From Spisula solida (Eukaryota; Mollusca; Bivalvia; Venerida; Mactridae), in contig OX365955.1 of the NCBI GenBank assembly GCA_947247005.1, positions 35,443,822 through 35,507,821 on the forward strand: a stretch of DNA of 64,000 bases. Reading direction: 5' to 3'. Of this stretch, positions 23,297-34,179 are shown in pieces. Both the position numbers and the translations under genes were made by a program. The notes below the pieces were generated by a model. The model made no database searches, was not told the origin of the DNA, and saw only the letters and a program-made list of their open reading frames with translations. Each line of letters opens with the position of its first letter. Position 1 is the stretch's first letter.

Positions 23297-23927
23297 ACAA
23301 GAGGGCCCAAAGGGCCATAGGTCGCTCACCTGTCCTAGTTGTTCATGAACCCCTAATGGTAGCCTCTATTGCATGTACAAGGTTTTCATATTGTCTTATG
23401 CTTTATAATTTACATCACATTTAGACCCAATGACATATTGAAGTGATTTGACCTTGTGACCTAGTTTTTGACCCCGGATGACCCAATATCGAACTTGACC
23501 TAGATTTTATTGACATGATCATTGTGACAAAGTTTCATAAAGATAAGGCCAAAATTGTGACCTCTAGTGACTACACAAGGTTTTTCTATGATTTGACCTT
23601 GTGACCTAGTTTTTGACCCCGGATGACCCAATATCGAACTTGACCTAGATTTTGTTGACATGATCATTGTGACCTAGTTTCATAAAGATTAAGTCAAAAT
23701 TGTGACCTCTACAGACTACACAAGGTTTTTCTATGATTTGACATTGTGACCTAGTTTTTGACCTTGGATGACATAATATCGAATTTGACCAAGATTTTGT
23801 TGAGATAATCATTGAGACCAAGTTTCATAAAGATTAGGCCAAAATTGTGACCTCTAGTGTCTACACAAACAAATTGTGGATGGACAACGGACGGACGGAC
23901 GAGGGACGAAGAGTGATCACAAAAGCT
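23297..23927 (+). repeat. tandem-core element, 3' truncated
   Basis: Starts ACAAGAGGGCCCAAAGGGCC immediately after the preceding copy, with ~147-bp core units at about 23440, 23560 and 23700. The preterminal CGGACGGACGGACGAGGGAC tract is present, but the element stops at ACAAAAGCT without the hairpin. 23928-24425 then holds nothing I recognise. Confidence 0.75.
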
Positions 23928-24425
23928 AATGAAAAAGCAAATGTATCGAAGCACGACAGAAATTTCATTGCAAATCTTGCTCGCTCACAAACAAAGTGAA
24001 TATGACATTAAGAGTCAAAGGTTGTTGACAGTGACATAGTCAATAGTATAAGGAACAAACTCTTATAAATACCGGTACATAACTATGAAATATGTATGAA
24101 CTACTAACATGCAAAACTTCAATGACCTTGCAATCGAAAGTAGAAATGTGGTAATGCTTCTTGACTATCTTTGAAAGTATATATTTTTCAGTCTGAGCTA
24201 AGTAAGAGTTCGCTCCCTTGAGTTATATTGTAAGCATGATATGCATTTTAGCAAGTACCATTTGGCAGCTTGTTTGTTTGTAAACGAGCAAGATTTGCAA
24301 TTAAAGTGCCGTCATGCTTCAGTTAATTCCCTTTTTTGATATTTTTTGTTTAACTACAAGGGTAAATTTAGTGCATCATAATACTATGCTTTCTGTATTC
24401 AACAAATTTCAATTTAGAGAATAAA

Positions 24426-25243
24426 ACAAGAGCTGTCCACAAACAGCGCGCTCCACTTTTCGCAGCGCCATGCTAGGATAGTACAATCATTATATATTCA
24501 AAACAAAATGCTTCATAACAGCAGCATTACCCTCTGCTGTGTAGAGGTTGGGGCTTCTAAGTAAAAAATGGGGGATAATTTGGACAAAGTATGCAGGACC
24601 GTTACCTACTCATGTGTAGGTCCTCTAGGTCATGATGGTAAACAAATAAGCATTTCTTAGTCCAAAACGGGCCATAATTTCAACAAAATGCTAAATAGTT
24701 ATCTTCTCCTGTGTAGGGGTTGGGGTCATGATGGTGAACAAGTATGTAAAGTATCAAAGCAATATATCAATGCACTTTGAAGATATTAGAGGTTAAAAAA
24801 CCTGTACCTAAACTTTAACATTTACACTAAGTTGAAAAGGGGGGGCATAATTTCACCAAAATGCTTGATAGAGTTACCTACCCCTGCGTATTGGTTGGGG
24901 TCATGATGGTGAACAAGTATGCAAAGTATCAAAGGAATATGTCAATGTACTTTGAAGATATTAGAGGTTAAAAAACCTGTACCTTAACTTTAACCATTTG
25001 CATTTCCAAGTCCAAAAGGGGGCATTATTTCAACAAAATGCTTAATAGAGTTACCCACCCCTGTGTAGGGGTTGGGGTCATGATGGAGAACAAGTATGTA
25101 TAGCAATATGTGAATGCACTTTGAAAATATTAGAGGTGAAAAAACCTGTACCTAAACTTTAACAAAAGTGTTACGCCGACGCCAACGCCGACGCTCGGGT
25201 GACTGCAATAGCTCCCCTTATTCTACGAATAGTGGAGCTAAAA
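24426..25243 (+). repeat. tandem-core element, GCTGT hairpin subfamily, both ends
   Basis: 5' ACAAGAGCTGTCCACAAACA then GCGCTCCACTTTTCGCAG. ~165-bp core (GGTTGGGGTCATGATGGTGA). Preterminal ACGCCGACGCCAACGCCGAC. 3' end AGCTCCCCTTATTCTACGAA / TAGTGGAGCT then AAAA. The 3' CGAATAGTGGAGC is the inverse of the 5' GCTCCACTATTCG (as written in the sister copy at 2345). Confidence 0.82.
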
Positions 25244-25384
25244 ATTAAAATAATATACTTTGTCTTTCCATGCATAAATTGGAAATTATTCAACTATCTA
25301 CTGGCGAATCTGAAATTGACTAAGGCATATTGTGAATCTCGTGAATCGAGAAATTGCTTGTTTTTAAAGTCAAAGTTAAAAAAA

Positions 25385-26112
25385 CTAGAAATGTGTCCCA
25401 TGACACGGGTGCCCCCATTATAGCACATATCATTTACAATGGGGAAGGAGAGGGAATAGCGGTTTGAGGTAACATCATTATTCAATTTCTTAGCCTTGTG
25501 TCGTTGTGGACTATAATTCTAATAAAAAAAAATATCAAAGGTCTATCATATAGTAAAAGTAACACAGGGCAACAATTCTGGTAAAAATTGGCACATTAAA
25601 AAGTCATCTATACATTGAGATTATTAATCTGTGAAAGTTTGAAGAAATTTTATCCAACAGTTTGTGAGAAGTTCAACATACAAGATTTTTCACTTTAGGG
25701 TATATAGTAAAAGTAACAAAGGGCCATTACTCTGGTCAAAATTGACACAGTGAAAATTCCATCCTTTGAGGTCATCTATACACTGAGGTTGTTCATCTGT
25801 GAAAATTTGAAGAAATTCCACCTAGTAGTTTAAGAGGAGTTCAACACACAAGATTTTCACTATAGGGTATATAGTAAAGTAACAAAGGGCCATAACTCTG
25901 GTCAAAATTAACACAGCAAAAATTCCATCCTTTACGATCATATATACATTAAGGATGTTCATCTGTGAAAGTTTGAAGACATTCTACCCAGTATTTTATG
26001 AGGAGTTCAACACACAAGATTTGTGTTACGTACGGACAGACAGACGTACGGACGGACGGACAGCACCAATGCTATATGCTCCCCACTTATAAATAAGTGT
26101 GGGGGCACAACA
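25385..26112 (+). repeat. tandem-core element, GTGCCCCC/GGGGGCAC subfamily
   Basis: 5' AACTAGAAATGTGTCCCATG with GTGTCCCATGACAC stem, then GGGTGCCCCC. Core ~170 bp (GGGTATATAGTAAAAGTAAC, GTTCAACACACAAGATTTTC). Preterminal GTACGGACGGACGGACAGC. 3' CTCCCCACTTATAAATAAGT, then GTGGGGGCACA. The same layout as the GAGCTAAAA elements with different end sequence. Confidence 0.7.
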
Positions 26113-26269
26113 ACATTTTTTAGACAAAGTAGTATATATTTTTAGTGTGTTAAAATGATAATTTTTTTATTTATCTATTTATTTAAGATCTCAGAGAGAT
26201 TCAATATTTACATCTATTTAATCATTTAATTAATTTAGTATTTTTATTTATTATTGTAACGTGCAGGGA

Positions 26270-27300
26270 CCCTATCTCTGAACCCGTCCAGGGAGTATAG
26301 TTGCAACGTACTAGTTTTAAAAACAAACGTATGTCGACAAACAACAACACACTTAATTCATTCCATTATATACAAAGAATCACCTATATACAAGTGGGAT
26401 CTATAACCTTGCCAAACATATGTCTTTGAGCTAAGAGTGAAAGACAGAGAGTTTTGAACAGGTCAACTTTAGAATAGTTCAAACGTACCGTAGTTTATAC
26501 CAAATGTAACAGAATCAGCAAACAGATTCTCCAGACACAGGCACGCAGCTCAACAATACAACTTCAAACCAGTAGAACAACACCCGTGAACCTAACACAG
26601 GCTCACATATGACTCAGCTTTGAACAACGAGACACCTTGTGGGACCTTGTAACGTTTCCAGCTACCACTACCAGTAGTTCGCCCTAACCACCTAACCAGA
26701 CGAACAAAATCCACTGTAGTCCAAACCACTAGAAACACGCTACCTCAAACACCCACAAAAGACGTACTGTCTATGCTGCTTCTCAGATGTCACATTATTC
26801 TAACCACGCAGACAGCAAGAGCCAATCGCTGGTCCAACAGAATTAACACTTCGTTCCACCAATATAATCAACTTTCACAATCTCAACTAGTCTAACCAAA
26901 ACCCAGCAGTACCATCTATGCCCAATCGAGCACCCTTGCGAGTAGGACGATTCCGTATATAGCGGCACCACACGAAGCTTCAGCCAGACTAACTATCAAC
27001 TAACTAATAACTCAGCAATACCAACTATGCCCAATCGAGCACCTTTGCGAGTAGGACGATTCCGTATATAGAGGTACTGCCAAGCTCCTATCAACAGGCT
27101 TCAACTACCTACAAACTACTATCTAGCTATCTGAACAACCAAGTTCAACAGTCTCGTAGCAGAACTATAATAAATCTAAAACTAACTACAGCAAGTAACT
27201 ACTGCGTTTAATTACTACTGCGTTCCCTCTCCGAGATCGGTTGAGCATACGAATGACGAATTTCAGTCGAATACCGCCTTATATAAGCTTATTCTGTTAT
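26270..27300. other. CA-rich unassigned block with a 105-bp duplication
   Basis: Composition differs from the neighbours: rich in AAC, CCA and ACA on the plus strand, no long ORF. Contains a two-copy repeat about 105 bp apart (ATGCCCAATCGAGCACCCTT near 26918 and the CACCTTT form near 27026, both followed by GCGAGTAGGACGATTCCGTA). One edge is TGTAACGTGCAGGGACCC and the other a TATATAAGC. It could be a solo LTR read on the minus strand (ending ...GTTACA), but no matching target duplication is clear. Confidence 0.35.
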
Positions 27301-27471
27301 TTTTATTTATTCGTTTAGTTATTAATTTATGCTTGATAGTGACTTTCAGTATTGGCACTTCTTTAACTTTAACTTGCCTTTTAACATAACCTGACTGTTG
27401 ATTCTGATTATCTGTGATACAATATAGTTAATTTATTTGTGCAATAGTCAATAATGCATAATAACTTATTA

Positions 27472-28785
27472 TTAGAGATGGCAACGAGTACTAAAATCGG
27501 TACTCGGGTACTCGGTCATTCTTTCGATCGAGTACTCGGTAAACTATAAATGTGCATGATATTTGGGACACAGAAATGTCGTACTGCAAGCGTGCGTGTT
27601 CAACTTCAATTCTAACACGATCCGCGGATTAATCCATTAAACAAAGAGCGGACCTAACTATGTATTATTACCCCCATAAAACATGGTAACAAATTGGCTG
27701 TTACAATTTAAGCCCCGTATCACATGACCTATTTATGAATGAATGAACGTAAACATTATAGTAAAAAAATTAACGGACCGCGAGTTTCACGAGAATCCAG
27801 TGTTACAGCTATGACGCATCTATTTTTAGAAACTCCAATATACTCTCCAAATTAAGATTCATAAACATTTCTGATAATCAATTCATTTATATTTTTCATT
27901 TCATGACATAGATACACTATACTCGTGTTATTAAAATTGTTTCAATGTTCAAAATGTGTTTTTTCCTTCAGAAAATTACGAGGGTCGTTTTCATTAACGA
28001 GGGCGGTAATTGTACCAGCTAATATGCCACTCAATTTCAGCGTGGAAATATGTTCAATGTCAAATGGGTGAAAATGGAATGCGCGCAGTTAAATAGTGCG
28101 GGATATTATCGTATTTAGAATCGAAATAAAAACTCTGTTCTTGTATTTTGTCAGTGAATAAAACACGGGCACTCGTTCAAATGCGGAAAATTAAATCACT
28201 CGTGCTACGCACTCGTGATTTAATTTTTCGGCATTCGAACTCCTGCCCATGTTTTATTCACTGACAAAATACGCGAACAGATTTTTATTTCTTAAATAGA
28301 ACATCATGTATACCTGTCCGTTCTGTTCAGTTGATGGTCAAATCTAGATCAGTAGAAGAATGTTGAAACAATAAAAACTAACAAAAAGAATAACAATATA
28401 GTGTAAATGCAATATAACTTTTGATCAATAACGCTACAAAATCGAATTATAAGTAATATTTTATTAATGTCTTATTCGATTGTCACACCCAATAAACAAA
28501 AACTGCCAATTAAAGATCGATGTCAATCACTCGGATGGATGTCAACAAAAGAACCCCAAAGCTACGTGTCATAAACAAACTAACAGACGATGATTGACAG
28601 GTCTTTGTTTTGACTATTACGCTTGTAATCGGCGATTAAAGGATTGATGACACGTTGTTAATTGTAATTTTAGTAGACCAGATAACACTTAGACATTTTT
28701 CCAAGTACTCGAATACTGATTTTGGTATTCGATAATCGGACCTTTGAACGAGTACTCGAGTACTCGGGTACTCGTTGCCATCCCT
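27472..28785. mobile_element. hAT-like non-autonomous element with 8-bp target duplication
   Basis: Direct duplication ACTTATTA at 27464-27471 and 28786-28793. Inverted ends AGAGATGGCAACGAGTAC (left) and AGGGATGGCAACGAGTACCC (right, inverted), with extra GAGTACTCGGGTACTCG repeats near each end. An 8-bp duplication and ends close to CAGRGATGGCAA are hAT hallmarks. 1.3 kb, no transposase. It contains a long palindrome at 28143-28272. Confidence 0.8.
28143..28272. repeat. 130-bp palindrome
   Basis: Left arm GTATTTTGTCAGTGAATAAA ... TTAAATCACTCGTG; right arm is its inverse at roughly 85% identity around a 4-5 bp centre (CTACG). Arms are about 62 bp. Confidence 0.88.
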
Positions 28786-28794
28786 ACTTATTAT

Positions 28795-29015
28795 ATAATG
28801 CCATTATAGCTTGTCCACTTGCTCATATTATCAACTTGTCTTTAATGCAGGGTGTAGTTCCTGATGATCTTAAATCAGCCCGTGTAGTCCCTATTTTTAA
28901 GAAAAGTGACAAAACCAATGTTGGTAACTATCGACCGGTCTCTATTTTAAGTATCATGTCCAAAATGTTGAGAGGGTTGTGTATGATCAGGTGGAATCTT
29001 ATTTTAAAGAAAATA
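28795..29015 (+). pseudogene. LINE reverse transcriptase fragment (Jockey/CR1-like)
   Basis: Reads IIACPLAHIINLSLMQGVVP, DDLKSARVVPIFKKSDKTNV and GNYRPVSILSIMSKML, the RT stretch 'L..iiN.S...G..P...K.a.V.PifKkg......NYRPISiL...SKilE'. Begins at the edge of the hAT-like element and ends in the hairpin at 29021. Dead fragment, a different family from the RTE-like copy at 18926. Confidence 0.8.
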
Positions 29016-29020
29016 TTTTT

Positions 29021-29221
29021 TTGTAAGGACTATTTGAGTGTATCCGATTTTGGGTCGCGTATGCATTTAGTGGTTTATTACCTATAGGGGTAAACAGTGC
29101 CCCACCCACTGCACCCATGTTTTTTGACGAATCATGATAAAAATGTTAATTTTGTAAGAGGTCATAAACCACTAAATGCATCCACAGACCAAAATCGGAA
29201 ACACTCAAATAGTCCTTACAG
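29021..29221. repeat. long inverted repeat (60-bp arms)
   Basis: Arms 29021-29082 and 29158-29221 (TTGTAAGGACTATTTGAGTG ... ATGCATTTAGTGGTTTAT and inverse), about 88% identical, with a 75-bp loop. Confidence 0.88.
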
Positions 29222-29279
29222 AAACTTCTGTTTGCCTGGAAATGGTGATATTCCTTGACAAAATGGAACTAGAATAATC

Positions 29280-29582
29280 TTATTGAGTTTAAAGGTATTG
29301 TATACATGTAGTAGAATGAGTGAATGTGTTTCATCCTGAATATTTTGAGATTTTGGCATATTTGCCATGGCAACCAGTTATTTATAGATTACAATTCTTT
29401 TAGCTATTTTTAGAAAGGACCACCAAAGGAATATTCCTGTGAAGTTTGGTTGAAATTGGTCAAGTGGTTTAGGAGGAGAAGTCATTTGAATGTGTTGTTG
29501 ACGGACGGACAGACTGACGGACGACGGACTAAGAGTGATCACAAAAGCTCACCTTGTCACTATGTGACAGGTGAGCTAAAAA
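29280..29582 (+). repeat. 3' portion of a GAGCTAAAA element
   Basis: Core type differs (CCTGTGAAGTTTGGTTGAAA, TCAAGTGGTTTAGGAGGAGA), then GACGGACGGACAGACTGACG, GATCACAAAAGCTC and hairpin AGCTCACCTTGTCAC-TAT-GTGACAGGTGAGCT, AAAA. No ACAAGAG start is visible upstream. Confidence 0.65.
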
Positions 29583-30106
29583 GAAGGCTTCAGAAGGGTA
29601 ACAAAAAGTTTAACAAATAGGCCTGTAATTTTCAAGTTTGCGAACGTGTGTGTTTGATGACAAGTGACACACTGATATCTTTTTTAATGAAATTGGCATT
29701 CCTGTGTACATATATGAAATTTATTAATGTGTATGATGGCATGTTCGGTTCGTTAGATTTAGGAAAGGAGTATTTATTAGTGTACTAGTTTTTAACCCAT
29801 GTGTTATTTAGTCATGCCAGAGTGGTTCACCTTGTATATAATACTGTTTAGGCTTAATATATAATATAGGCTTAATATCATAAGACGCTTGCCTGAGGTA
29901 AAAACTAGAACCCAAAGTCACGTCAGAAAGCCAAACGATGTTAATGTGGAGAGAACTTATGTTCCCAGAATTTTCATAAAAATATGAGGAAATCCCGGAC
30001 ATGAAAAAACCCATGTTATCCCGTACCATGACTTCGAACGGAACAAAATGGCTTTCAAACTTATCTCGAATTTTCATGATGTCAAAGTAATTTTCACAGT
30101 CTCGCA

Positions 30107-30132
30107 AAATTCGAGATAACGAGAGTTGACTG
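30107..30132. mobile_element. right end of a CAGTCAACTCTCG MITE
   Basis: TTCGAGATAACGAGAGTTGA then CTG|TA duplicates the right end of the 16994-17784 element. The left end is not evident in 29.6-30.1 kb. Confidence 0.65.
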
Positions 30133-30295
30133 TATATCTAAACATTCTGGTTATTATTAATATTCAAAGACGAGTTGTCAAAGACTTAATACTAATTTTA
30201 TTCAACAAATGACAAAAGCTGACAGTTACTATAAATAGATATTGTCCTGGTATCCTATTTGCAAGAGTTTGCGCTTAAATATTTAAATAACTCAC

Positions 30296-30387
30296 TGTGA
30301 CATCCAGTTTATTGAGTGAAAATAACTGATGGTCAACTTGCAATGACCAGAGAATTCTTCTACCACTCTCCACAAGGACCAATGTAC
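30296..30387 (-). CDS. ITFG2: ITFG2 exon (LWSLQVDHQLF block)
   Basis: The acceptor is ATTGTAG|GT and the donor GTCACA|GTGAGT, read on the minus strand. The first two bases complete a Gly codon with the trailing G of the 57.3-kb exon. Then 30 codons follow, including ILWSLQVDHQLFSLNKLDVT, which matches the '[20 protein letters not shown]' stretch of vertebrate ITFG2 almost residue for residue. The exon ends in phase 0, as the next exon requires. It sits only about 160 bp from the end of a MITE (30132), inside otherwise repeat-rich DNA. Confidence 0.9.
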
Positions 30388-31262
30388 CTACAATATTATC
30401 TTACACTGAGATAGTCTTCAACATTGTTATGTTCATACACCAAACGATTACGCTTCAAATTAATCAACAGAAATAAGGCATAAAAATAAACAACAGATGG
30501 CAGCCAAATAGCCGTAAATGTTAAAGGAAATAAGAACAATGTGTAGTTCTTTTTTGTTCTTTACATATAATGTTGACTGCCATGTCATTACATGCATGGT
30601 TGTTTATTTATGTTTTCATAATTAAATTATTTACATGATGTAAATCGTACATTGTATGTAGAAATAATTCTAAACGTATGTTTTAAAACACATTTGTCAT
30701 GTAAATTGTACTTTGTATGTAGAAATAATTCTAATGGTTGCAGTGACCATGACCTTAGACCTACTGACACCAGGATCAATAGAGGTTATCTACTGCTGAT
30801 GACCATCCTGCATATTAAGTTTGAAGATCCTAGTCAAAACTGCTCATAAGTAACTCATTCTACCCAGAGACCATTTCTCCACTTATCTCCTAGAGGTAAA
30901 TAGCTTATCAACACCTACAAGAAAACCATTGATGCAAAGCATCAAAGGTCGCCTCTGAATGGTGTAATTATACAAATGTATCTGAAAATAATTTTATTTA
31001 TTGTTCCAATAATGTTAACCGCTAGAATTTGAATTGTATTTGCCAATACAATTATGTTAATACTCTTTATCATATGTTTGACGTCGCGGCAGCGTAATAA
31101 AGCCATTATTTATTTTTGATAATACACTAGTGTAATAAAGCTTTGACGTGACGTCACTCAAAGTATAGGAGACGTCGTCAAAGTTGCGCGTTTATTATAG
31201 TGAAAATAAGTAGCTATTTTTATGTTTCGGCTAGAAATGGCTAACATATGATAAAAAGAACA
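30388..31262. other. intronic stretch, nothing recognised
   Basis: Contains a short near-duplicate (ATTGTATGTAGAAATAATTC at 30652 and TTTGTATGTAGAAATAATTC at 30712) and two TGACGTCA-like motifs near 31148. No gene seen. Confidence 0.4.
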
Positions 31263-31395
31263 TTACATTTGTGACTTTCCACATTGGATTTATTAAACTT
31301 GTTGAATAAAACCGATAAAATGCTCGGCAGAGCCTCGCATTTCATTATTTTATTCAACTCGTTTAATAAATTCAATATGAAAAGACATGTAATAT
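31263..31395. repeat. palindrome, ~45-60-bp arms
   Basis: CACATTGGATTTATTAAACT / TGTTGAATAAAAC...AAAATGC pairs with GCATTTCATTATTTTATTCA / ACTCGTTTAATAAATTCAAT across TCGGCAGAGCCTC. A foldback type that also resembles the arms of the 28143 palindrome in its GAATAAAA centre. Confidence 0.8.
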
Positions 31396-31612
31396 CCTCT
31401 ATTTAATGCATAACATTAGATGTAGACACCACATGTATGTCTGTAGACCAACAATAAATCTTTAATGTTAAATGTTATAGTCAGTGTAGGATAACTTCGC
31501 AGTGACGTCACGATTGTTTATGTTGTCTGGATCGATACAACTATCAAATCAGGTAACGGGACTTACATACACAATTAGTTTTATATAATAGTATTATTTG
31601 CATACCTCCCTG

Positions 31613-31690
31613 TGGCTCAGTGGTTAGCAACGCTATCTGGTAACTTTAGTTTTGCAGGCTGTAGGTTCGAATCCAGGTAGGTCTAAATGA
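31613..31690 (+). repeat. tRNA-derived SINE head or tRNA relic
   Basis: A-box-like TGGCTCAGTGGTTAGCAACG and B-box GGTTCGAATCC at normal tRNA distance. Acceptor strands ACCTCCC/GGTAGGT pair 6 of 7, but the T stem is poor. More likely SINE-derived than a working tRNA. Confidence 0.5.
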
Positions 31691-31933
31691 TTTATTTTTT
31701 GTGAGTGTATTCCCATTTAACCATTTTAACCATACTATATTAATGTCATTGAGTATGTAGCTTTCAATATCTAGAGATAATAGAAAAAATACCAAATTAA
31801 TTATGTTTTGAAGTGGCTGGCAATTAACTATGTGTTAACACATTGTGATCATGAATACACGAAAACACACTGAAATTTCGTGCAGGTTGAAATTCCTATC
31901 TGGTCTTTGTCAAATATGATGTGTCTATTCAAT

Positions 31934-33421
31934 ATGTCCGAGGCATCCACTTCAGTTATTGTAAAGAAAAACGTTGCTCAGTATAAGAATGATGCTAAAT
32001 GTATACTGCCGAATGTTCTGAAGGTTATTGCAAGCATCATTATGTTTCCTTATTTCAGTTCGTCATTGAATCGCGTTGTACTGCATTTTGAATTGCCTAA
32101 TATTGTTTAACCTTTCAGTTAAATGAATTCATATCTTTTATTTCAGGTGTGTAAAGAAGAAAAGCAAGCCGGAAAGCTTCACATTCCTCTCACATCCCCA
32201 GTTGATCGAGCCGCACATTACACAGGTGCCAGCGAAAGGACACTCTACAAGTACCAGAGAGAACAGGCTGGTGAAACAGAGGTTCAACGAAAGAGGCGTT
32301 CTGACAGGGTGACGATAGATGGTTTCGACCGAGACGTTGTTCGTCGTACCGTGCAGGAGATACTTGTCTGCCAGAAGAGAGTCCAGACAGTAAATAACAT
32401 TCGACAAGCTCTTCAAGAAAAGATCCAGTACTCCGGAGGAAAAAGACATTTGATGCGAACATTGAAGGATTTAGGATTCACCTGGAAGAAAACCCAGAGT
32501 AACAGAGACGTCCTGATAGAAAGGCCAGACATCGTTGTTGCTCGTGCGCAATTCCTACGTCATATAAAGAAGTATAAAGAAGAGGGTCGTCCGATCATTT
32601 ACATCGATGAAACCTACGTTAATTCTTCCCATAAAGTACCGAAAACCTGGCAGTCGAAGGATGTCTCGCTCAAGGTGCCATTCAATAAGGAAGGGAAGCC
32701 GTCTGATAGTTGTGCATGCTAGTTCGGAATCGGGATTCATTCCAGGTGAGGAATTTCTTTTCCAGGCGAAGATGGCCAGTGGAGATTACCATGATGAGAT
32801 GAACTCGACAAATTTTTTGAGATGGTTAGATGAGAAGCTACTGCCGAACCTGCCAGCACGATCAGATCTTGTTGTGGACAATGTACCGTATCATCACATA
32901 CAGTCTGACAGGTGTCCCACCCAGTCTACTAGGAAGGCCGAGATAAAAGCATAGATGGAGCGACACAACATACAACACACGGATGCAATGTTGAAGCCAG
33001 AGCTGTTGCTACGTTGTAAACAACAGAAACCACCCCCGACATACTTATTGGACACCAGGTTGCAAGAACATGGGCATACCTGTCTCAGACTGCCTGCCTA
33101 TCATGCAGATATGAATGCCATAGAGTTGGTGTGGGCTATCAAAGGATATGTAGCGCGCCGAAATATGTCCTTCAACAAGAATGACGTTTTGAAGCTTACC
33201 AGGGAAGCTATTTCATCTGTAACTGCAGAGGACTGGCGGTCGTGCTGTGCTCATGTAAAGAAGGTGGAGCGGAACTACTGGACGACAGACATTGCCATCG
33301 AGACGGAAACTAAGAGACTTCTTATAGAAGTTACTTCTAGTGACGAAGGAACGGACACTGCATCAGAATATGAAAGTGATTCAGAGACGGACACAGCATC
33401 AGAATCGGCCCCTCGTGTTTG
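31934..33421 (+). pseudogene. IS630/Tc1/mariner-superfamily DDE transposase, intron-containing, two lesions
   Basis: Exon 1 (31934-32023, MSEASTSVIVKKNVAQYKND...) joins in phase 0 to exon 2 from 32147, after a GT...TTTCAG intron of 123 bp. The N-terminus has a helix-turn-helix (VDRAAHYTGASERTLYKYQR). The catalytic core is IYIDETYVN (first Asp, 32606), VVDNVPYHH (second Asp, 32877) and HADMNAIELVW (Glu, 33123). The D-to-E gap is 81 codons, far longer than the 34 of Tc1/mariner and close to the DD82E 'Sailor' type as I recall it. The C-terminus is an acidic Ser/Thr/Asp/Glu tail ending at 33421. Lesions: a one-base shift at about 32695-32700 and a TAG at 32952, apparently from TGG. Otherwise near complete. 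Terminal repeats not found. Confidence 0.85.
32024..32146 (+). other. intron in the transposase gene
   Basis: Donor AAG|GTTATT, acceptor ATTTCAG|GTG; both flanking exons keep the same phase. 123 bp; it contains an in-frame stop, so it must be removed for the full protein. Confidence 0.65.
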
Positions 33422-33895
33422 AAATGTTTTGTAATGCTTTGTTGTAAATGTTTGTATTTGTTTAATATGATTTGAATTATAAAAAGTAAAAAATGAAATA
33501 GATAAACCAAAAGAAAAAATACATCTATTGAAAAAGAGCAAAAAATAGAGATAAACTTAAAAAAACATAAAACATCAAGGATATAAAAATATTGGGGGCA
33601 TGCTCCCCCAGATTTGTTTTTAAAAAATGGATCCATCTGGAGTATTCTAGGTGTCCTAAGGAACTTAAATGATACTGAAAAAGGACAGATTTTGAGGCAA
33701 TATCAACCCAAAATTTTCACCAATTATGCCACCGCTGGCTTTCAATTAGTCGCAGGTATTATTATGCCATTAAACATGCCATAATAGGCAATTGTATCAA
33801 ATAGATGTTGATTAATGTGTACATGTATCGGTAAAAAGATGTAATTCATGAATGTGTTGTTCATCCTTATATACAGTTTGTCGACAGTTCCGTTT

Positions 33896-34179
33896 ATTTT
33901 TATGCCCCCCTATCGATAGATGGGGAGGCATATAGTGATTCACCTGTCCGTCCGTCCGTTCGTCCGTCCTGGTTAACCCAAATTGACCGTTTCTTCTAGC
34001 ATTAATATGGCTTGCTACAAAGCTTTCATACTTGCATGGATGTTGTGTATGAACACTCTCCACACGCCAGTATCACCTAACCCCATTTTGACCTTCACCT
34101 TGACCTAATTTTGGACTTAGACTTATTTATGGACAAGGCTTCCACAGGGGGCATAAGCGTTTATTGAACGCAGTCTTGT
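33896..34179 (-). repeat. short GGGGGCATA/ACAAGACTGCG element
   Basis: On the minus strand it begins ACAAGACTGCGTTCAATAAA then CGCTTATGCCCCC, and ends with ACGGACGAACGGACGGACGG and TATGCCTCCCCATC / TATCGATAGGGGGGCATAAA. The same start, preterminal GACGGAC tract and A-rich end as the GAGCTAAAA superfamily, with a single core unit. Confidence 0.7.

Noticed and set aside
31613..31690. Functional tRNA gene
   Set aside because: A and B boxes are present, but the T stem does not pair and the anticodon arm is unclear; treated as SINE-like. The same reasoning applies at 35497, 43071 and 44112.
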